Shown here piece by piece: positions 61,099 through 64,000 of a stretch of 64,000 nt of DNA (positions are counted from its first letter, which is position 1; the number at the start of each line of letters is the position of its first letter). The DNA is from G965200765 sp965203865. GTDB lineage: Bacteria; Pseudomonadota; Gammaproteobacteria; Arenicellales; JAJDZL01. A program made the position numbers and the translations under genes. The DNA lies in NCBI GenBank assembly GCA_965203865.1, contig OZ241916.1, positions 1,984,001 to 2,048,000 of the forward strand, given 5' to 3'. Under the pieces are notes generated by a model. The model ran no database searches and had not been told where the DNA came from. It was given only the letters and a program-made list of their open reading frames with translations.

Positions 61099-62030
61099 AC
61101 TTTAACCTCTCCTTCATACGGATCATACGTATCAATTTCATGAGGAAATATGGAACGAATAGCAACCTCTTCCGATGCCAAAGCTACAAACTCCTCGGAT
61201 TCGTATAGTACCATCGGCTTTGCAGCCATGTAGTCTTTTGCCATGCCCAGCTTGTCCTTTGTAGCTACAACATAGGTGAAGACCCCGTCAAGATCGGTCA
61301 GCGTACGATGCATCGCTTCTTCCAGATCGTGGCCACGGTCCATTGCATCTGCAAGATAGACTGCGATCAATTCCGAATCGCAGTTCGACATGAATCGATG
61401 CCCCCTGCGCTCCAAGGCACGCCTTGAATTCCAGTAATTTGTTAATTGACCATTGTGCACCACAGCAACATCCAAAAAAGGATACGCCCAGTAGGGATGT
61501 GCCGACCGAATATCGACATCCGATTCGGTAGCCATGCGAGTATGCCCAATTGCATGAGTTCCGTTGAAATGCTTCAAATCGTACTGGGCTCCCACTGTAT
61601 CGGCATCCCCCAAATCCTTGACAAGTTCAAGTGCCGAACCTATGGAAAGAATCTCGACGCCTTCCACATCTTCAAGATAGTTCGCAAGCCGCTTCATGTC
61701 TCCAGTGTAGTCAAAGAAATAGCGATATGCGTATTCCGTGGCTTTCTCTTTAAGGGCAACACTGGCACCGCTTTCGGCCAATCGGGAATTCACCTTGGCC
61801 AGCCGTTCCTGCATCAAGTCGTGAATACGAAAACCGGATTTCAAGTCTTCGCCTTCAGCCACCTTGAACCGCATCACATACTTCACCCCTTTGCGATTGG
61901 ACGACTCGCCGTAGAGAGCAACACCGGTCGAATCGGGACCCCGGTGCTTCAGTGCCTGAAGCATTTTTATCAGCTCGCTTCCAATGTCAGCCGATTCGCC
62001 GCGATGAATTAATCCTGCTATTCCACACAT
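61086..62030 (-). CDS. mgsA: N-methylglutamate synthase amidotransferase-type subunit (MgsA)
   Basis: A 314-residue class II glutamine amidotransferase-domain protein. It begins MCGIAGLIHRG, so Cys2 becomes the N-terminal nucleophile. HTRMATESDVDIRSAHPYW, VVHNGQLTNYW and SNCDSELIAVYLADA are the substrate-pocket motifs. In MgsABC it would release methylamine from gamma-glutamylmethylamide for the FMN subunit. It lies 10 bases after the synthetase gene. Confidence 0.86.
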   Translation of the reverse strand: MCGIAGLIHRGESADIGSELIKMLQALKHRGPDSTGVALYGESSNRKGVKYVMRFKVAEGEDLKSGFRIHDLMQERLAKVNSRLAESGASVALKEKATEYAYRYFFDYTGDMKRLANYLEDVEGVEILSIGSALELVKDLGDADTVGAQYDLKHFNGTHAIGHTRMATESDVDIRSAHPYWAYPFLDVAVVHNGQLTNYWNSRRALERRGHRFMSNCDSELIAVYLADAMDRGHDLEEAMHRTLTDLDGVFTYVVATKDKLGMAKDYMAAKPMVLYESEEFVALASEEVAIRSIFPHEIDTYDPYEGEVKVWGG

Positions 62031-62040
62031 AATTCAGTCC

Positions 62041-63525
62041 TCAGGGCAGGCAATCAATATAAGTTTCCATATCCCAGTCAGTAACCGTAGCCATAAAGTT
62101 CGCCCACTCGTCATCCTTGTAATGGAGGAACACTTTCGCCATTTCATCCGGCAAAGCAGAAAGAACAACCTCGTCCTTTCGCAATGCTTCAAGCGCTTCG
62201 CCCAGAGACATGGGCAGCTTGGTTACTTCCTTGCCCGCTTCCATCGCTTCATAGATGTTTCGGTTTTCCGGCTTTCCGGGGTCCATATTATTGGAAATTC
62301 CGTCGTCGAAGGCCTTGAGCAGGCCTGCACACAGCAAATAAGGATTCACCATGGAATCAACTGCCCGGAACTCGAATCTTCCCGGTGCGGAAATGCGAAG
62401 CGCCGTGGTTCGGTTTTGATAGCCCCAGTCCTTGTAAACCGGTGCCCAAAAACCTGTGTCCCACAATCGTCGATAGGAGTTCACCGACGAGCAACCCAGC
62501 GCAGTCAACGCATCCAGATGCTTCATAACTCCGGCTATCGATTGAAGTCCAATTTTACCGGGCAACTGCAGGTCGTCCGTCTCCGGCATGAATGTATTTT
62601 CCCCGCCATCAAGATAGGAGTAGACATCATCCAGTCCGTTTAGCGGATCGTTCCCAAGCGCATTGAGCTTGTCACTGCCGCCAGTCCACAGGGACATGTT
62701 CGTATGGCATCCGCTCGCTGACACACCCATGAAAGGCTTGGTCATGAAGCATGCAATCAAGTTGTTTTCCCGTGCAACCTGAGCGCAAATCTGGCGATAG
62801 GTTGATAATCTGTCGCAAGTTCGAAGCGCATCATCGAAGGTAAAATTCAACTCCAGCTGGCCTGGTGCATCTTCGTGGTCGCCCTGAATCATGTCAAGCC
62901 CCATAAATCTGGCATATTCAATTGCCTGCATAAAAACCGGACGAAGGCTTTCAAACTGGTCGATGTGATAGCAGAACGGCTTGGAGAATCCGCCGTCCGG
63001 CATTCCGTCCTCGCCGCGTTTCAACCACATCATCTCGGGTTCCATGCCGTGCCGCAAATGCAGGCCGTTATATTTTTGCTGGAACTCTTCATGCATGATA
63101 CGAAGGTTTCCGCGACAATCCGATGTAAGATGGCCGCCGGGGTTCTCGCGTTCTTCCCGATTTCTGAAGCAAGTGCAGTACACTCTGGCAACACGCTTGT
63201 CCCATGGTAGTTGGCAAAAGGTTTCCGGATCGGGAATTCCTACCAGTTCTGGAGATTCTGGACCGTAGCCAATGTAATCACCATGACGGTCTACAAACAA
63301 ATTCGCAGTGGCTCCATACACCAGTTGAAACCCGCGCTCTGCAATTCTTTCCCAATGGTCGGCCGGCACACCTTTTCCTACTATGCGGCCCGTTACAGAG
63401 ATGAACTGATAATAGATATAGTCGACACCAAGTTCATTGATCTTCTCCCGAACTTGCTTGACCAATTCAGCGCGTCCCGGTGCATTCACATGGCGTTCAA
63501 GATCCGTCGAATCTCGATCTGTCAT
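62041..63525 (-). CDS. gmaS: Glutamine-synthetase-like enzyme, probable gamma-glutamylmethylamide synthetase
   Basis: A 494-residue glutamine synthetase superfamily protein: the metal and nucleotide motifs MEPEMMWL, GDHEDAPGQLELNFTFDDALR and FMTKPFMGVSASGCHTNMSLW are clear. The C-terminal catalytic part has FEFRAVDSMVNPYLLCAGLLKA. It has about 50 extra residues relative to common GmaS (about 440), mostly N-terminal. Upstream tmm and downstream mgsABC make gamma-glutamylmethylamide synthesis from methylamine and glutamate the best guess; GlnT-type glutamine synthetase is the alternative. GGGAGGAAAT precedes the ATG. Confidence 0.78.
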   Translation of the reverse strand: MTDRDSTDLERHVNAPGRAELVKQVREKINELGVDYIYYQFISVTGRIVGKGVPADHWERIAERGFQLVYGATANLFVDRHGDYIGYGPESPELVGIPDPETFCQLPWDKRVARVYCTCFRNREERENPGGHLTSDCRGNLRIMHEEFQQKYNGLHLRHGMEPEMMWLKRGEDGMPDGGFSKPFCYHIDQFESLRPVFMQAIEYARFMGLDMIQGDHEDAPGQLELNFTFDDALRTCDRLSTYRQICAQVARENNLIACFMTKPFMGVSASGCHTNMSLWTGGSDKLNALGNDPLNGLDDVYSYLDGGENTFMPETDDLQLPGKIGLQSIAGVMKHLDALTALGCSSVNSYRRLWDTGFWAPVYKDWGYQNRTTALRISAPGRFEFRAVDSMVNPYLLCAGLLKAFDDGISNNMDPGKPENRNIYEAMEAGKEVTKLPMSLGEALEALRKDEVVLSALPDEMAKVFLHYKDDEWANFMATVTDWDMETYIDCLP

Positions 63526-63649
63526 ATTTCCTCCCTTCCTCAGGTATTGAAGTTACAGTTGGAAATTCGGCAAATTATTTTATAAAAGCGCCTCACCAAC
63601 TTTTTCAAGTAAAAACTAATTGGATTCAGTGATGTTCTCCAATTGAACA

Positions 63650-64000
63650 TTAGCCGTCCGCAAGGTAAGATTCCATTGAATCATCCATTGCTTCAAGCCA
63701 TTTTGTATGGTGAACTGTTTGCATATTTCCAGTAATAAAGGACTTGTGCGCATTGTCCCGATACCCCATGATGTCGTCATGCTTGTGGTGCTCCCACTCC
63801 ATAAAGGTTTGATTCGCCGTCTCAACATCAAACCGGGGATAGTCGGTCTCATCAAGCAACTCCTGGATATTGTCCCCCTGGAACCAGATCATCTGCTCAT
63901 CGTCAGCGAGTGTTTCTTCCCTTGCTCGCCACTCGGCACTATTCGCTTCCATCTCTTCCCTTGAAGGCAGCTGAATTCGTCCCATGATGACATCGCGGGC
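63650..64000 (-). CDS. tmm: Trimethylamine monooxygenase, C-terminal part (gene continues past window)
   Basis: The last 116 or so codons of a flavin-containing monooxygenase. The segment IWFQGDNIQELLDETDYP, then FMEWEHHKHDDIMGYRDNAHKS, FITGNMQTVHHTKWLEAMDDSMESYL matches the C-terminus of bacterial trimethylamine monooxygenase (Tmm), which makes trimethylamine N-oxide with NADPH and oxygen. The start is beyond base 64000. It precedes gmaS by 124 bases on the same strand, as in marine methylated-amine loci. Confidence 0.8.
   Translation of the reverse strand, partial: ARDVIMGRIQLPSREEMEANSAEWRAREETLADDEQMIWFQGDNIQELLDETDYPRFDVETANQTFMEWEHHKHDDIMGYRDNAHKSFITGNMQTVHHTKWLEAMDDSMESYLADG

Overview
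The window reads as chromosome from a marine-type member of the Pseudomonadota (proteobacteria), moderately AT-rich and gene-dense, with no tRNA, rRNA, CRISPR array or intact transposase that I can see. The combination of an sHdr/LbpA sulfur-oxidation pathway, a trimethylamine/methylamine (Tmm, GmaS, MgsABC) locus and a form II CO-dehydrogenase-like oxidase suggests an uncultivated sulfur-oxidising, methylated-amine-using gamma- or alphaproteobacterium. The Sel1-repeat family and many toxin-antitoxin modules would suit a host-associated lifestyle, but that is inference.

Layout. (1) 1-8.6 kb, minus: molybdenum hydroxylase operon coxS-coxL-coxM, then coxD-coxE, a split XdhC pair and a molybdopterin-binding/MobA-like fusion. 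A hairpin lies between coxM and coxD. (2) 8.9-12.9 kb, minus: polyamine-type ABC importer with a Tat-exported binding protein. (3) 13.5-18.9 kb: defence island with a Septu-like PtuA/PtuB pair, an orphan DNA methyltransferase and an AbiEi/AbiEii module. (4) 18.9-23.6 kb, minus: lipoate-assembly operon of lipoate-binding protein, two ligase-family proteins and two radical SAM proteins resembling LipS1/LipS2. (5) 23.9-28.4 kb: plasmid replicase-like remnant, YeeE/YedE sulfur-compound transporter, small secreted protein and malic enzyme. (6) 28.5-38.7 kb: a segmentally duplicated accessory region with three Sel1-repeat genes, three copies of a GIY-YIG-like domain (one pseudogene, one free, one fused) and decaying copies of a glutamine-amidotransferase-like gene. 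It also holds a three-gene operon of a small toxin-like protein, an MqsA-like HTH protein and a KGGVGR-type ATPase fused to the GIY-YIG domain. That operon is the best candidate for an undescribed system. (7) 38.8-46.8 kb, plus: GATase-like gene, dsrE, sHdrC1-B1-A-H-C2-B2, a small unknown, a second lipoate-binding protein and tusA. (8) 46.8-50.0 kb, minus: polar amino-acid ABC importer. (9) 50.2-56.7 kb: pstSCAB with a terminator, divergent phoU, and an array of three matched palindromes in the pstS-phoU gap. (10) 56.7-58.4 kb: hicBA bounded by about 72-bp direct repeats, and a DUF3530-type hydrolase. (11) 58.5-64 kb, minus: methylated-amine locus tmm (partial), gmaS-like, mgsA, mgsB, mgsC and a small unknown.

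How they work together. In the published model TusA/DsrE-type carriers deliver sulfane sulfur to the sHdr complex, which oxidises it with a lipoylated carrier (LbpA). Regions 4 and 7 together encode carrier, ligases, the two-protein lipoyl synthase, sHdr core and sulfur relay, and YeeE could import the sulfur substrate. Region 11 would turn trimethylamine into methylamine and N-methylglutamate. Pst/PhoU and the two ABC importers supply phosphate and organic nitrogen.

All functions come from reading motifs, gene order and translations by eye; no database search was run.
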